DNA from: Phenylobacterium parvum | Lineage (GTDB): Bacteria > Pseudomonadota > Alphaproteobacteria > Caulobacterales > Caulobacteraceae | DNA length: 64,000 nucleotides | Assembly (NCBI RefSeq): GCF_003150835.1 | Contig: NZ_CP029479.1 | Location: forward strand, 2,641,501 to 2,705,500 | Direction of reading: 5' to 3' | Shown here: positions 8,124 to 16,348 of the stretch, in pieces | Layout of the letters: each line of letters begins with the position of its first letter | Position numbering within the stretch: the first letter of the stretch is position 1 | Notes under the pieces: generated by a model | Database searches by the model: none | Told to the model about the DNA's origin: nothing | Seen by the model: the letters and a program-made list of their open reading frames with translations, nothing else | Made by a program: the position numbers and the translations under genes

Positions 8124-9202
8124 CCGGCGGGTTCACCCGCCAGATCGAGGCCGCCCTGGCTTCGCGCCCGCCCGCCGCCCTGGCCCGAGCGGCGCTGAAG
8201 GGGAAGGCGGGCCCCTGCTACCTGGTGGGCCGCAACGCCGACGCCGCCCGCCTTGCGGGGCGCCTCAAGGCGGCCGGACTGATCGATGACGGGGCGGCCC
8301 CGGGATCGACCTGGAACGGTCTCCCCGTATTCAGATCCGAGGACCTGCCGGAGGGCGCAGTGGTGGTGAACGCCGCCAGCTCGATCCGGCCGGTGGACGT
8401 GGTGCGCAGGTTCTCGGCGCGTCCCGGCCTTCGCCTTGTCGGGCTCGCAGACCTGATGGCGGCCGACACGGCCCTCGACCCGCCGGACTTCGTCCGGGAA
8501 CAGAGTGCGGACTGGGCGGCGCACCCGGCAGAGTGGGAAGCCCTTTACGAGCGCATGGCGGACGCGGAGTCCCGAAGGACCCTGCTGGATGTCCTGAGAT
8601 TCAGGGTGACCGCCGATCCCGCCTACATGACGGACTACGAAGTCCGGATCGAGGCCCAGTACTTCGAGCCCTTCCTGGACCTGGCCGGCGAGGTCTTCGT
8701 GGACGCAGGCGGCTTCGACGGCGACACGGCCGAGGCCTTCATCCGGCACGACCCGGACTATCGCGCCGTCCACCTCTTCGAGCCCTCGGCCGCCAACATG
8801 CGAAAGGCCCAGGCCAGGCTGGCGGGCCAGCGCGATATCCATTTCCATCCTGTCGGCCTGTCCGACATCGCCGGGGACCTCGCCTTCGACCCCGACGCCG
8901 GCTCGGCCTCGGCCATCGGCGAAGGCGGCGGACAGACCATCCGGGTGATCCCTCTGGACGCACACCTCGAGGGGCCGGTGAGCGTCATCAAGATGGACCT
9001 CGAGGGATGGGAGACCCGAGCCCTCGCGGGGGCCCGCCGGCTCATCGGCGACTTCCGCCCCAAGCTGGCGCTCGCGGTCTATCACCGGGCCTCCGACTTC
9101 CGGGACATCGCCCGCTTCGCCCTCGGCCTTCATCCGGACTACCGGGTCTTCCTGCGGCACTACACCCAGGGGTGGTCCGAGACGGTGATGTTCTTCGTCT
9201 GA
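8120..9202 (+). CDS. FkbM-family methyltransferase
   Basis: A 360-residue SAM-dependent methyltransferase. Motif I is VDAGGFDGDT (residues 194-203), followed by the acidic EP at 221-222 and the FkbM signature KMDLEGWE (291-298). FkbM enzymes O-methylate sugars or polyketide hydroxyls. The first 170 residues, with a GRNADAARLAGRLKAAGL segment that looks like a small nucleotide-binding domain, are an extension beyond the methyltransferase core. The GTG start overlaps the ATP-grasp stop as GTGA. It probably methylates the compound or glycan made by this cluster. Confidence 0.85.
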   Translation: MTGGFTRQIEAALASRPPAALARAALKGKAGPCYLVGRNADAARLAGRLKAAGLIDDGAAPGSTWNGLPVFRSEDLPEGAVVVNAASSIRPVDVVRRFSARPGLRLVGLADLMAADTALDPPDFVREQSADWAAHPAEWEALYERMADAESRRTLLDVLRFRVTADPAYMTDYEVRIEAQYFEPFLDLAGEVFVDAGGFDGDTAEAFIRHDPDYRAVHLFEPSAANMRKAQARLAGQRDIHFHPVGLSDIAGDLAFDPDAGSASAIGEGGGQTIRVIPLDAHLEGPVSVIKMDLEGWETRALAGARRLIGDFRPKLALAVYHRASDFRDIARFALGLHPDYRVFLRHYTQGWSETVMFFV

Positions 9203-9244
9203 GACCAGGCCGGGACTAGGATGCGGGCGAATCAGGAGGCGGCC

Positions 9245-10075
9245 ATGCAGGCGGGCGCACAGGACCTACCGGCCGGGGCGGACCCCTCCCGCCCCATCGA
9301 GACCCCGGCGGCGCTGGTGGACCGGTTCACCCAGGGGGGGCCGGGCCTGGCCTACATCAAGCCAAAGGTGCTGTTCCTGAAGACCGAGGCCCTGTACGCC
9401 GACCCGACGCCGCTCTCGATCCACCTTCCGCCCAGCGGGATTGGCAGCATTTCCCTGCTGGAAGCCGCCTGCCTGACGGCCCTGTCCCGGATCCTCCGTC
9501 CCCGGCGCATCTTCGAGTTCGGGACCTTCCTCGGCTATTCCACCTCTCTGTTCCTGGCCAACTCGGAGACTGACTGTCAGGTCGTCTCGGTGGACCTCGG
9601 GGACGTCTCCGACGACCTCAGGGAGGCGGCGGACTATTCCGACGCCGAGCTCCGCAGCGATGACCGGAAGAATGACGACCACCTGCGCCTGACCCAGGCG
9701 CGGCTGGGGCCGCTCTACCTTCGGGGCCTGTCCGAGGCGGACCGGCGGCGGCTCACCCTGCTGCACCAGGACAGCCGCACCCTGGACACCGCCGCCCTGG
9801 GCCTGGACGGGAAGGTCGACCTCGTCTTCATCGACGGCGGGCATGACCTTGAAACCATCGCCTCGGACACGGCGAAGGCCCGGGCCATGCTGGGCGGCTC
9901 GGGCGCGATTGTCTGGCATGACTTCAACTCCACCATCCACGGGGAAGTGACCCGCTACATGGCCGGGGAATGCGCGCAGGACATCATCGTCAGCGTCCCG
10001 GGGACCCTCCTGGCCATCGGGCTTGCGGGCGCTGCGCGGGACGCCTTCCTCGCCGCCGCCGTCACGCAGGGATGA
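9245..10075 (+). CDS. Class I SAM-dependent methyltransferase
   Basis: A 276-residue protein with motif I as FEFGTFLGYSTSLF (near residue 90), an acidic VSVDLGD (near 115) and VFIDGGHDLETI (near 194), the pattern of the Methyltransf_24 / CmcI-like group that methylates small molecules. An ATG at 9221 is in frame, but AGGAGG at 9234-9239 lies 5 bp before the ATG at 9245, so the shorter form was chosen. It is the fourth gene of the rightward operon and overlaps the desaturase as ATGA. Being the second methyltransferase in the run, it suggests a small-molecule product more than a simple glycan. Confidence 0.85.
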   Translation: MQAGAQDLPAGADPSRPIETPAALVDRFTQGGPGLAYIKPKVLFLKTEALYADPTPLSIHLPPSGIGSISLLEAACLTALSRILRPRRIFEFGTFLGYSTSLFLANSETDCQVVSVDLGDVSDDLREAADYSDAELRSDDRKNDDHLRLTQARLGPLYLRGLSEADRRRLTLLHQDSRTLDTAALGLDGKVDLVFIDGGHDLETIASDTAKARAMLGGSGAIVWHDFNSTIHGEVTRYMAGECAQDIIVSVPGTLLAIGLAGAARDAFLAAAVTQG

Positions 10076-11034
10076 CCGGGGACCCAAACTCCCCGGCCTT
10101 CGCCGCCCTCGACCGGGAGACCTATCGCCGGCTTGTCCGCCCGAGGAACGACGTCGCCCTCCTCCACCTGGCCGCCCGGGCGGCCTTTCACCTTTCGCTC
10201 CTGGCCCTCTCCGTCCACCTGGCCTCCACCGAGCGGACCCTGGTCGCCCTCGCCGTGCTGGTCCCGCACTGGGCGGCCTGGTCCTTCCTGGGCTGGGCCG
10301 GCCTCGGGCATGAGCTCTTTCACCGCAATGTCCTGTCCTCACGGCGGGCCAACGCCATCCTGTTCCGCGCCTGCTCCATCCTGACCTGGAGCAATGACGC
10401 CTTCTTTGAGCTGACCCATCCCCTTCACCACCGGCACACCCTGGGGCCCGCCGACATCGAGGCCAACGCCAGGGCGAGGATTCCCCCGGCCCAGTGGCCC
10501 TGGCTCCTCACCCTGGACCTGCCCGGCCTGGTCCGCAGGCTCCGCCTCCTGGTCCTGAACGCTGCGGGGCGCATTCCCGGGGATGCGCGGATCCAGGCCC
10601 TGGCGCCCCCGGGGAGCCCGGAGCGGCGGGCGGTCCGCGACGGCGCCCGCCGGGTGCTCGCCGTCCAGGCGGTCCTCGCCGCCAGCTTCCTGGCGGCGGG
10701 CCAGCCGATCCTCATCGCGGGCGTGACGTTGGCGCCCTTCTGTCTTTCGGGGTTCAACCGGGTCCTGGCCCTCCTGCAGCACGCAGGTCTGGAGGCGGGT
10801 TCGCCGGAGACCCGGTTCGACGTCTCGACCCGGACGGTGAGGCTGGGTCCGGTCGCGGCCTTCTTCTACGCCAACATGAACCTGCACCTGGCCCACCATG
10901 TCTGGCCGGCCATTCCCTTCTACAACCTGCCCGAGGCGGACAGGGCCCTCGTGGAGAGCGGCGCCAGCCGGCACGAGACCCGGGGCTTCCTGGCCGGCCT
11001 GCGTCTCCTCTCTCGCCTCAGTACTTCGGGGTGA
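10072..11034 (+). CDS. Membrane fatty-acid desaturase/hydroxylase-family protein
   Basis: A 320-residue integral-membrane di-iron enzyme. Three histidine clusters are visible: HELFH at 80-84, HPLHHRH at 116-122 and HLAHH at 272-276, with QHAG near 236, the pattern of the FA_desaturase superfamily. Members use O2 to desaturate or hydroxylate acyl chains, carotenoids or amides. The ATG overlaps the methyltransferase stop as ATGA. Its 3' end overlaps the convergent patatin gene by 17 bp. As the last gene of the biosynthetic run it may modify an acyl chain on the product. The substrate is not predictable. Confidence 0.85.
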   Translation: MTGDPNSPAFAALDRETYRRLVRPRNDVALLHLAARAAFHLSLLALSVHLASTERTLVALAVLVPHWAAWSFLGWAGLGHELFHRNVLSSRRANAILFRACSILTWSNDAFFELTHPLHHRHTLGPADIEANARARIPPAQWPWLLTLDLPGLVRRLRLLVLNAAGRIPGDARIQALAPPGSPERRAVRDGARRVLAVQAVLAASFLAAGQPILIAGVTLAPFCLSGFNRVLALLQHAGLEAGSPETRFDVSTRTVRLGPVAAFFYANMNLHLAHHVWPAIPFYNLPEADRALVESGASRHETRGFLAGLRLLSRLSTSG

Positions 11035-12742
11035 TCCGGGTCTGGCCGGCCGGGTCGGGCTGGGCGGCGTTCCGGGAGCGGGGCAGGCCGGCGATCCCGG
11101 TGAGGGCGTCGAGGGCGGAGGCGATGTGGTCGCGGTCCCGGGGCGTCAGGTCCCCCGTAGGCGCGGTCCCGTCCCGGAAGTCTGCGCCCAGGCCGCCGCG
11201 CGCCCAGACCTTCCGAGCCTGCCGGGAGACCTGCACCAGGCCCGCATAGAGCGCCCGCGCGCGCAGGACCTGGTGGTCCTCGAAGGAGGTCGCGGCCAGT
11301 CGCCGCCCCGCCTCCAGGCCGTAGCGCATGAGGGTTTGCACGCCCGCCCGGTCCATGCCGAGGTTGAACCCGCCCTGGTCGGCGGCCAGGTGCACCCGGG
11401 CGATCCGCCCGCGGTGGATGGGCAGGAGGGAGAGCAGGAGGTCGTTCCAGTTGCGCGAGGTGGCCAGGGCGGCGCCCAGGAACTCGCCGGCGGAACCGAC
11501 CGGATGGATCCGGGTGTCCGTCGCCCCCTCCACGATGGCCACCCGAGAGGCGCCCTCCGCCCCCGGCGGCAGGGCCTCGAAGTCGACGGCGTAGGTGGGC
11601 CAGGCCGGAAGGGGTGCGTCGAACAGGTGGATGGGGAAGTTGCTGGTGAAGCCCCCGTCGCTGAAGAGCACCCTGCGCCACTCCGCCCGCGGGGGCGGAT
11701 CCGATGCAGCGCCGCCGGCCAGCTCCCGCACCCTGCGGGGCGTCTCCACGTCGAGCAGTTCCACCGGGACCGGCTCGAAGAGGCCGGGTACGCTCATGCT
11801 CATGCGTGAGGCGACCAGGATGGGCAGGTCCCGCCAGTGGGGCAGGCTACGGGTCCCGTCGCCGGTGTTGTGGGTGCAGGCCTCCAGGTGCTGCAGGATC
11901 GCCGGTGGGAAGAGGCGGGCCCACTCTGCGGGCCGGTAACGCCCCTCCGGCCAGGCCTCCGGCAGGGTGTGGGGCTTCTGCTGGGACAGGTTGGAGGTGA
12001 TCAGCCTCAGGCGGATTGGCATGCGACCCTGCGCCTCCAGGTCGCCGAAGGTCAGGACCGGGCCCGGGACGTCGCCATGGGCGATCGCCTGGATCGACTC
12101 ATGCAGCCAGTCCGTGATGGCCGGCATGCCCCGGCCCCGGCGGGTCAGGCCGGTGCAGATCCCCAGTCGTGCGTTGAAGCGCCGGGCGAGGCCAAGCCCC
12201 GCCATCCCCGCCGCCGCCAGCGCGCCCAGCACGGCGCCGCCCAGGGCGATGACCAGCGTCGACAGGAGGGCGGGGAAGGAGGCTGACCAACCGCCAACCG
12301 CCAAGGCCAGGGCCAGGAGGGCGCCGGCGAGGCCGCCCGTCGCCAGGGGGCGGGCGAAGCCGGCCAGGAGCCGCGCCATGAAGCCGCCCCGGCCCTTGAC
12401 CATGGCCATGAGGGGCTCGAAACCCGGCGACTCCTGAAAGAGCTCGCCCAGGCCGCCGGCCCGATCCTCACAGATCTTCTGTAGACGGAGGAAACCCCCC
12501 GGGTCGCCTCGCACCGTCCGGGCATATTCCGCCGCCGCAGCCAGGACGCCGGCGTTGGCCCCGGCCGAGGTGGCGCCGATGGCGTTGAACCTGTGCTTCC
12601 GGGCCAGTTCGAGGACCACATAGGGGTGCACCGCGCCCGAGGCCACGCCGCCTTCCAGGATCAGGTCGCAGGGGTCTCGCGGACGGGGCCGGAAATCCTC
12701 CGGGCTGTAGGTCACCAGGAAGGGGGAAGCGGCGTTCGTCAT
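11018..12742 (-). CDS. Patatin-like phospholipase with central membrane segments
   Basis: A 574-residue patatin-family lipid acyl hydrolase. The glycine-rich oxyanion region EGGVASGA is near residue 30, the nucleophile motif GATSAG places the catalytic serine at 59, and the dyad aspartate is in FSDGGFTSN. Unusually, a strongly hydrophobic stretch at about residues 130-190, able to form two membrane helices, is inserted between the two halves of the catalytic domain, so the enzyme is probably membrane-bound. The ATG at 12742 was preferred; an in-frame GTG at 12775 would add 11 residues. The gene is convergent with the desaturase. It probably cleaves membrane phospholipids or another ester. Confidence 0.85.
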   Translation of the reverse strand: MTNAASPFLVTYSPEDFRPRPRDPCDLILEGGVASGAVHPYVVLELARKHRFNAIGATSAGANAGVLAAAAEYARTVRGDPGGFLRLQKICEDRAGGLGELFQESPGFEPLMAMVKGRGGFMARLLAGFARPLATGGLAGALLALALAVGGWSASFPALLSTLVIALGGAVLGALAAAGMAGLGLARRFNARLGICTGLTRRGRGMPAITDWLHESIQAIAHGDVPGPVLTFGDLEAQGRMPIRLRLITSNLSQQKPHTLPEAWPEGRYRPAEWARLFPPAILQHLEACTHNTGDGTRSLPHWRDLPILVASRMSMSVPGLFEPVPVELLDVETPRRVRELAGGAASDPPPRAEWRRVLFSDGGFTSNFPIHLFDAPLPAWPTYAVDFEALPPGAEGASRVAIVEGATDTRIHPVGSAGEFLGAALATSRNWNDLLLSLLPIHRGRIARVHLAADQGGFNLGMDRAGVQTLMRYGLEAGRRLAATSFEDHQVLRARALYAGLVQVSRQARKVWARGGLGADFRDGTAPTGDLTPRDRDHIASALDALTGIAGLPRSRNAAQPDPAGQTRITPKY

Positions 12743-12818
12743 GCTGGCCTCGCGGGTCAGATCCGGAAGGCCCACCTCACCCTGCCGGCGCGGGCGGCGT
12801 CAAGCCGTCGCCGGGGCC

Positions 12819-13646
12819 CTACTCCGTCGGTCTCGGCGGGACCTTGCGGTACCAGACCAGTTGCTCGGAGGTGGCCAGCAGCTTGCCGTCGCGCCGCCAG
12901 TAGCTCGAACGTTCGTCCGAGGCGCCGCCGCCGCCCACCCGGCCCTCGTACTCGATCAGAACATAGTCATTGCCCACCTCGGCCACCTCTTCGTCGGTGG
13001 CGTGCAGGTAGACGGTGAGGGACAGGGTGGTGGTCGAGACCCCCATGCCGAAGGCGTACATGGCCCGGGGCGGGGAGTTGTCGGTGATCATGCCCAGGAG
13101 GGCCTTGTCCAGGGGCTCCCGGCGCGAACGCACCCAGGCCAGGGACCGCGAGCCCGCCGAGGGACGGGGCGGGAAGCCGTCCAGGCTCCGGCGCTCCAGC
13201 ATGGTGGAGCCGAAGTGCTGGCGGGCGTGGGGCATTTCCGGCGCCGGCAGACTCTCGGGCTCGGGCGCCTCGGGCATGGTGGTGAAGGAAAACGGCGGGG
13301 TGTCCGGCCGCCGGGCGGTGGTGACGATGGCGTGGACGCCCACCTCCTCCGAGCCCTCGGGCCGCAGCTCGACTTCCCACACCCCCACCGAGCCGCCCTG
13401 GCGGATCCGCCGGGTGCGCACGTCGAGGTCCCCCGCCGGCAGGGCGGCGGCGTAGGTCAGGGTCAGGGAAAGGACCTCCCCCACCCGCTCCGGCTCGGCC
13501 TGGATGATGCGGGTGGCCAGGCCGATGGCGTAGCCGCCCCAGAGGCCGCCGGAGGGGTTCCGCCATTCCTCGCCGGCCGGCACGCGCCAGCGGCCGGGGC
13601 CGAGGCGCTGGAGGGACATCTGGTAGGTGGGGGCGTCGCTCGTCAT
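12819..13646 (-). CDS. Acyl-CoA thioesterase-like protein (double hot-dog)
   Basis: A 275-residue protein with the TesB-like thioesterase layout: an N-terminal hot-dog with NPSGGLWGGYAIGLATR and a second one ending in LIEYEGRVGG and LLATSEQLVWYR. Members hydrolyse acyl-CoA to free acid and CoA in the cytoplasm. The ATG at 13646 was chosen; an in-frame GTG three codons upstream is possible. It is a single gene, divergent from the epimerase at 13758. The acyl-chain preference cannot be inferred. Confidence 0.8.
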   Translation of the reverse strand: MTSDAPTYQMSLQRLGPGRWRVPAGEEWRNPSGGLWGGYAIGLATRIIQAEPERVGEVLSLTLTYAAALPAGDLDVRTRRIRQGGSVGVWEVELRPEGSEEVGVHAIVTTARRPDTPPFSFTTMPEAPEPESLPAPEMPHARQHFGSTMLERRSLDGFPPRPSAGSRSLAWVRSRREPLDKALLGMITDNSPPRAMYAFGMGVSTTTLSLTVYLHATDEEVAEVGNDYVLIEYEGRVGGGGASDERSSYWRRDGKLLATSEQLVWYRKVPPRPTE

Positions 13647-13757
13647 GGCCGGCACCCCTACACCGGGCCGGGCGGGAATTGGAAGGGCGCCCGAGCCGGT
13701 TCCGCGTCAGTCCGATTCCGGCTAGGCGGGGACCTGGGGGTCGTAAGGGAGGCGCGC

Positions 13758-14807
13758 ATGGGCAGGGTTCTGGTGACGGGCGGTTCGGGCTTCCTGGCCG
13801 GCTGGTGCCTCGCGGCGCTGGACGCGGCGGGATGGGAGACGGTCGCCACCGTCCGGGCGCCGGACCGGGAAGCGGGCCTGCGCGAGCGCCTCGCGGCGGC
13901 CGGAGTCCGCGATCCCGCGGCGACCGGGGTCCGGGTCGCAGACCTTACCCGCGACGAGGGGTGGGCCGAGGCCGTCGCCGGCTGCGACTTCGTTCTTCAT
14001 GTCGCCTCGCCCTTCGGCGGGTCAGAACCGGACAGCGAGGCCGAGCTCATCGCCGCCGCAAGGGACGGGACCCTTCGCGTCCTTCGGGCGGCGGCGGCGG
14101 GGAAGGTGCGGCGGGTGGTGCTGACCTCCTCCTTCGCCGCCGTAGGCTACGGCCACCCCGAGCGCGAGGCCCCCTTCACGGAAGCCGACTGGACCCGGGT
14201 CGACCAGCCGGACGTCGCCCCCTACATCCGCTCCAAGGCGGTTGCGGAGCGGGCCGCCTGGGACTTCATGGCCGGGGCCGGCGGCATGGAGCTGAGCGTC
14301 ATCAATCCCGTGGGGATCTTCGGGCCGGTCCTCGGCCAGGACTTCGCCAGTTCCATCGACATCATCCGGCGGATGCTGGAGGGCGCCATGCCCGCCGCCC
14401 CGCGAACCTATTTCGGCCTGGTGGACGTACGCGACGTCGCCGACCTTCACCTGCGCGCCATGGTCCATCCATCGGCGGCGGGCGAACGCTTCCTGGCGGT
14501 GGCGGGCGAGCCCCTGTCCATGCTGGAGGTCGCCGCCATCCTGCGCGAGGGCCTGGGCCCCGCCGGCGCCCGGGCCCCGGCGGCGGAACTGCCCGACGCC
14601 GTGGTCCATGACCTTGCGCGCACCTCCCCGGAGATGGCCAGGCTGGCCGCCCAGCTGGGACGCCGACGCCGGGCCAGCGCCGCCAAGGCGCGGGAGGTGC
14701 TGGGCTGGCGGTCCCGGCCCAACGCCGGGATCGTACTCGACACCGCCCGCAGCCTCTTCGCACACGGGGGGATCGCGCCGGGCGACGGAAAGGCCGAGGC
14801 GCCATGA
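13758..14807 (+). CDS. NAD-dependent epimerase/dehydratase (extended SDR)
   Basis: A 349-residue extended SDR close to the dihydroflavonol-4-reductase-like group. The cofactor motif TGGSGFLAG is at the N-terminus, TSSFAAVGYG supplies the serine region and PYIRSKAVAE gives the catalytic Tyr-x3-Lys. AGGGAGG precedes the ATG. A very long reading frame continues upstream but is not coding. It overlaps the next gene, a phosphotransferase, as ATGA, so the two are co-translated. Likely acts on a ketone or aldehyde; substrate unknown. Confidence 0.9.
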   Translation: MGRVLVTGGSGFLAGWCLAALDAAGWETVATVRAPDREAGLRERLAAAGVRDPAATGVRVADLTRDEGWAEAVAGCDFVLHVASPFGGSEPDSEAELIAAARDGTLRVLRAAAAGKVRRVVLTSSFAAVGYGHPEREAPFTEADWTRVDQPDVAPYIRSKAVAERAAWDFMAGAGGMELSVINPVGIFGPVLGQDFASSIDIIRRMLEGAMPAAPRTYFGLVDVRDVADLHLRAMVHPSAAGERFLAVAGEPLSMLEVAAILREGLGPAGARAPAAELPDAVVHDLARTSPEMARLAAQLGRRRRASAAKAREVLGWRSRPNAGIVLDTARSLFAHGGIAPGDGKAEAP

Positions 14808-15697
14808 CCCCCGGGGACCGGGTCCGCAGCCTTGATCCCACGGCCCGGCTAGTCTCGGTGAACCCCCTGAAAGGCGGGGTCTCCTCCGACGCCCGGAAGC
14901 TGGTGTTTGAAACGGACCGCGGGACCGAGGCGGTCGTCGAGCGCCGGCCCAGGGACATGCCGGGCAAGCCGCCGGCGGCGGAGCGCGCCGCCCTCGAGGC
15001 CGCCCTGCTGGCGCGCCTGCCGGACCTGGGAGTTACCGCCCCGCGCCTGCGCCGCTTCGATCCGCCTGACACCCTGGTCCTCGACTTCCTCGAGGGCAGG
15101 ACGGAGCCGCCCCCGGGGCCGCCCGCCAGCCTCATCGGGCCGATGGCCCAGGCCCTCGCCGCCCTGCACCGGCTGGGCGCCGAGCACGGCCTGCCGGCCA
15201 TGCGGACCTTCACCGACCCCCTGCCCGACCTTAAGGCCTGGCGGCCGGAACTCTTCGGCCCGGGCGCGGTCCAGGCGCCCGCCTGCCCGCCCTTCGCCGG
15301 GTCGCCCCGCCTCCTGCATGGCGACTTCTGGATGGGAAACCTCCTCTGGCGGGAGGGACGGCTGGCGGGCCTCCTGGACTGGGAGGACGCCTGCCTGGGC
15401 GATCCCATGGCCGAGCTGGCCGCGGCCCGCTGCGACCTGCACAGCCGCTTCGGCGTCCACGCAGCGGATGACCTCGCCAAGGCCTACGCCGCCCTCGCCC
15501 CGGTGGACCGGGCCCGCCTGGCCTGGTGGGACCTCTACATGCCGACCGCCCAGCTCACCTTCATGGACGGCTGGGGCCTGCCGCCCGACGACCTCGTCCG
15601 CGTGCGCACAGCCATGACCGAGCGGCGGGACCAGGCCCTGGCGGCGCTGGGGATGGGTGCGCCCCCAAATAGCTCCACGCCGGCAAACCTCCCTTAA
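14804..15697 (+). CDS. Aminoglycoside phosphotransferase (APH)-family kinase-like protein
   Basis: A 297-residue APH/choline-kinase-fold protein. The catalytic loop is LLHGDFWMGNLLW (Asp174, Asn179) and the metal-binding aspartate is Asp192 in LLDWEDACLGDP. Members phosphorylate small hydroxylated substrates with ATP or GTP; most are not resistance enzymes. It is translationally coupled to the SDR epimerase, which suggests the pair acts on one substrate. Nothing identifies that substrate. Confidence 0.85.
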   Translation: MTPGDRVRSLDPTARLVSVNPLKGGVSSDARKLVFETDRGTEAVVERRPRDMPGKPPAAERAALEAALLARLPDLGVTAPRLRRFDPPDTLVLDFLEGRTEPPPGPPASLIGPMAQALAALHRLGAEHGLPAMRTFTDPLPDLKAWRPELFGPGAVQAPACPPFAGSPRLLHGDFWMGNLLWREGRLAGLLDWEDACLGDPMAELAAARCDLHSRFGVHAADDLAKAYAALAPVDRARLAWWDLYMPTAQLTFMDGWGLPPDDLVRVRTAMTERRDQALAALGMGAPPNSSTPANLP

Positions 15698-15739
15698 CGT
15701 CACGGCGTCTAGGTTCCGGACGACACCGGAGACCGCGCC

Positions 15740-16327
15740 ATGATCCGCCCCGCCTTCCTGTTCGCCGCCCTCGCCCTGGGCCTGTCCGGCTGCGGCGCTC
15801 CCGTCGCAGGGGCAGTGGCCGTGGCGGCCTGCAAGGTTCCCGCCACCGCAAGGTTCATACCTGCGTGCAGGGACGCCGCGGCCGCCCCCGAACCTCCGGC
15901 GGCGCCGGAAGCGCCCGCCGCACAGGCGCCGTCGGTGGAGCCCGAGGCCCTGGCGCCGGCCAGGACCCTGGCCCAGGCCGCAGCCGAGAAGGCCGCCGCC
16001 TCGCGGATCGACCTCGACTTCCTGGCCGGCCTCTGGATGGACAAGGGCGCGAACTGCGGCGCGGCGACGGGCGCCTTCTATGTCTTCGAGCGCAACATGA
16101 CCTTCAGCTCGCCCAGCCTGGAGTCGGGCCGGTTCACCCTGAAGGGGCCCATGCTCACCCTCCTCCCCGAGGATGACTTCACCGGCAAGGTGGTGCGGCG
16201 CGAGGTGCTGAACCTGAAGCGGGACGGCGACACCCTGGTCATGGCCGGGACGCCCATGCAGAAGTGCGCCAGGTACTCCCGCTGCATCGAGAAGAAGCTG
16301 CCGCTGTCGGACTGCAACACCTACTGA
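15740..16327 (+). CDS. Lipoprotein with alanine/proline-rich linker
   Basis: A 195-residue protein with a lipoprotein signal: hydrophobic N-terminus ending in the lipobox LSGC (Cys18). After the lipid cysteine comes GAPVAGAVAVAACKVPA and IPAC, a segment nearly repeated in the lipoprotein at 36865. Residues 45-90 are Ala/Pro/Glu-rich and probably a flexible linker. The C-terminal 100 residues (LAGLWMDKGANCG to DCNTY) contain five cysteines and form a small periplasmic domain that I do not recognise. It is exported and anchored to a membrane. Function unknown. Confidence 0.75.
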   Translation: MIRPAFLFAALALGLSGCGAPVAGAVAVAACKVPATARFIPACRDAAAAPEPPAAPEAPAAQAPSVEPEALAPARTLAQAAAEKAAASRIDLDFLAGLWMDKGANCGAATGAFYVFERNMTFSSPSLESGRFTLKGPMLTLLPEDDFTGKVVRREVLNLKRDGDTLVMAGTPMQKCARYSRCIEKKLPLSDCNTY

Positions 16328-16348
16328 CGGCGGGCGGCCCCGCCGGTC
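16326..16348. terminator. GC-rich hairpin between convergent genes
   Basis: GACGGCGGG and CCCGCCGGTC form a near-perfect stem around a 3-base loop, spanning the 19-bp gap between the lipoprotein stop and the aldehyde dehydrogenase stop. There is no T-run on either side, so termination activity is uncertain; placement between convergent genes is the main support. Confidence 0.4.

Noticed and set aside
12741..13757. Very long plus-strand frame running into the epimerase gene
   Set aside because: The upstream part is the shadow of the thioesterase gene; the real start is the ATG at 13758 with AGGGAGG.
14804..15697. Aminoglycoside-resistance kinase
   Set aside because: Only the general APH fold is visible; genomic context is metabolic.
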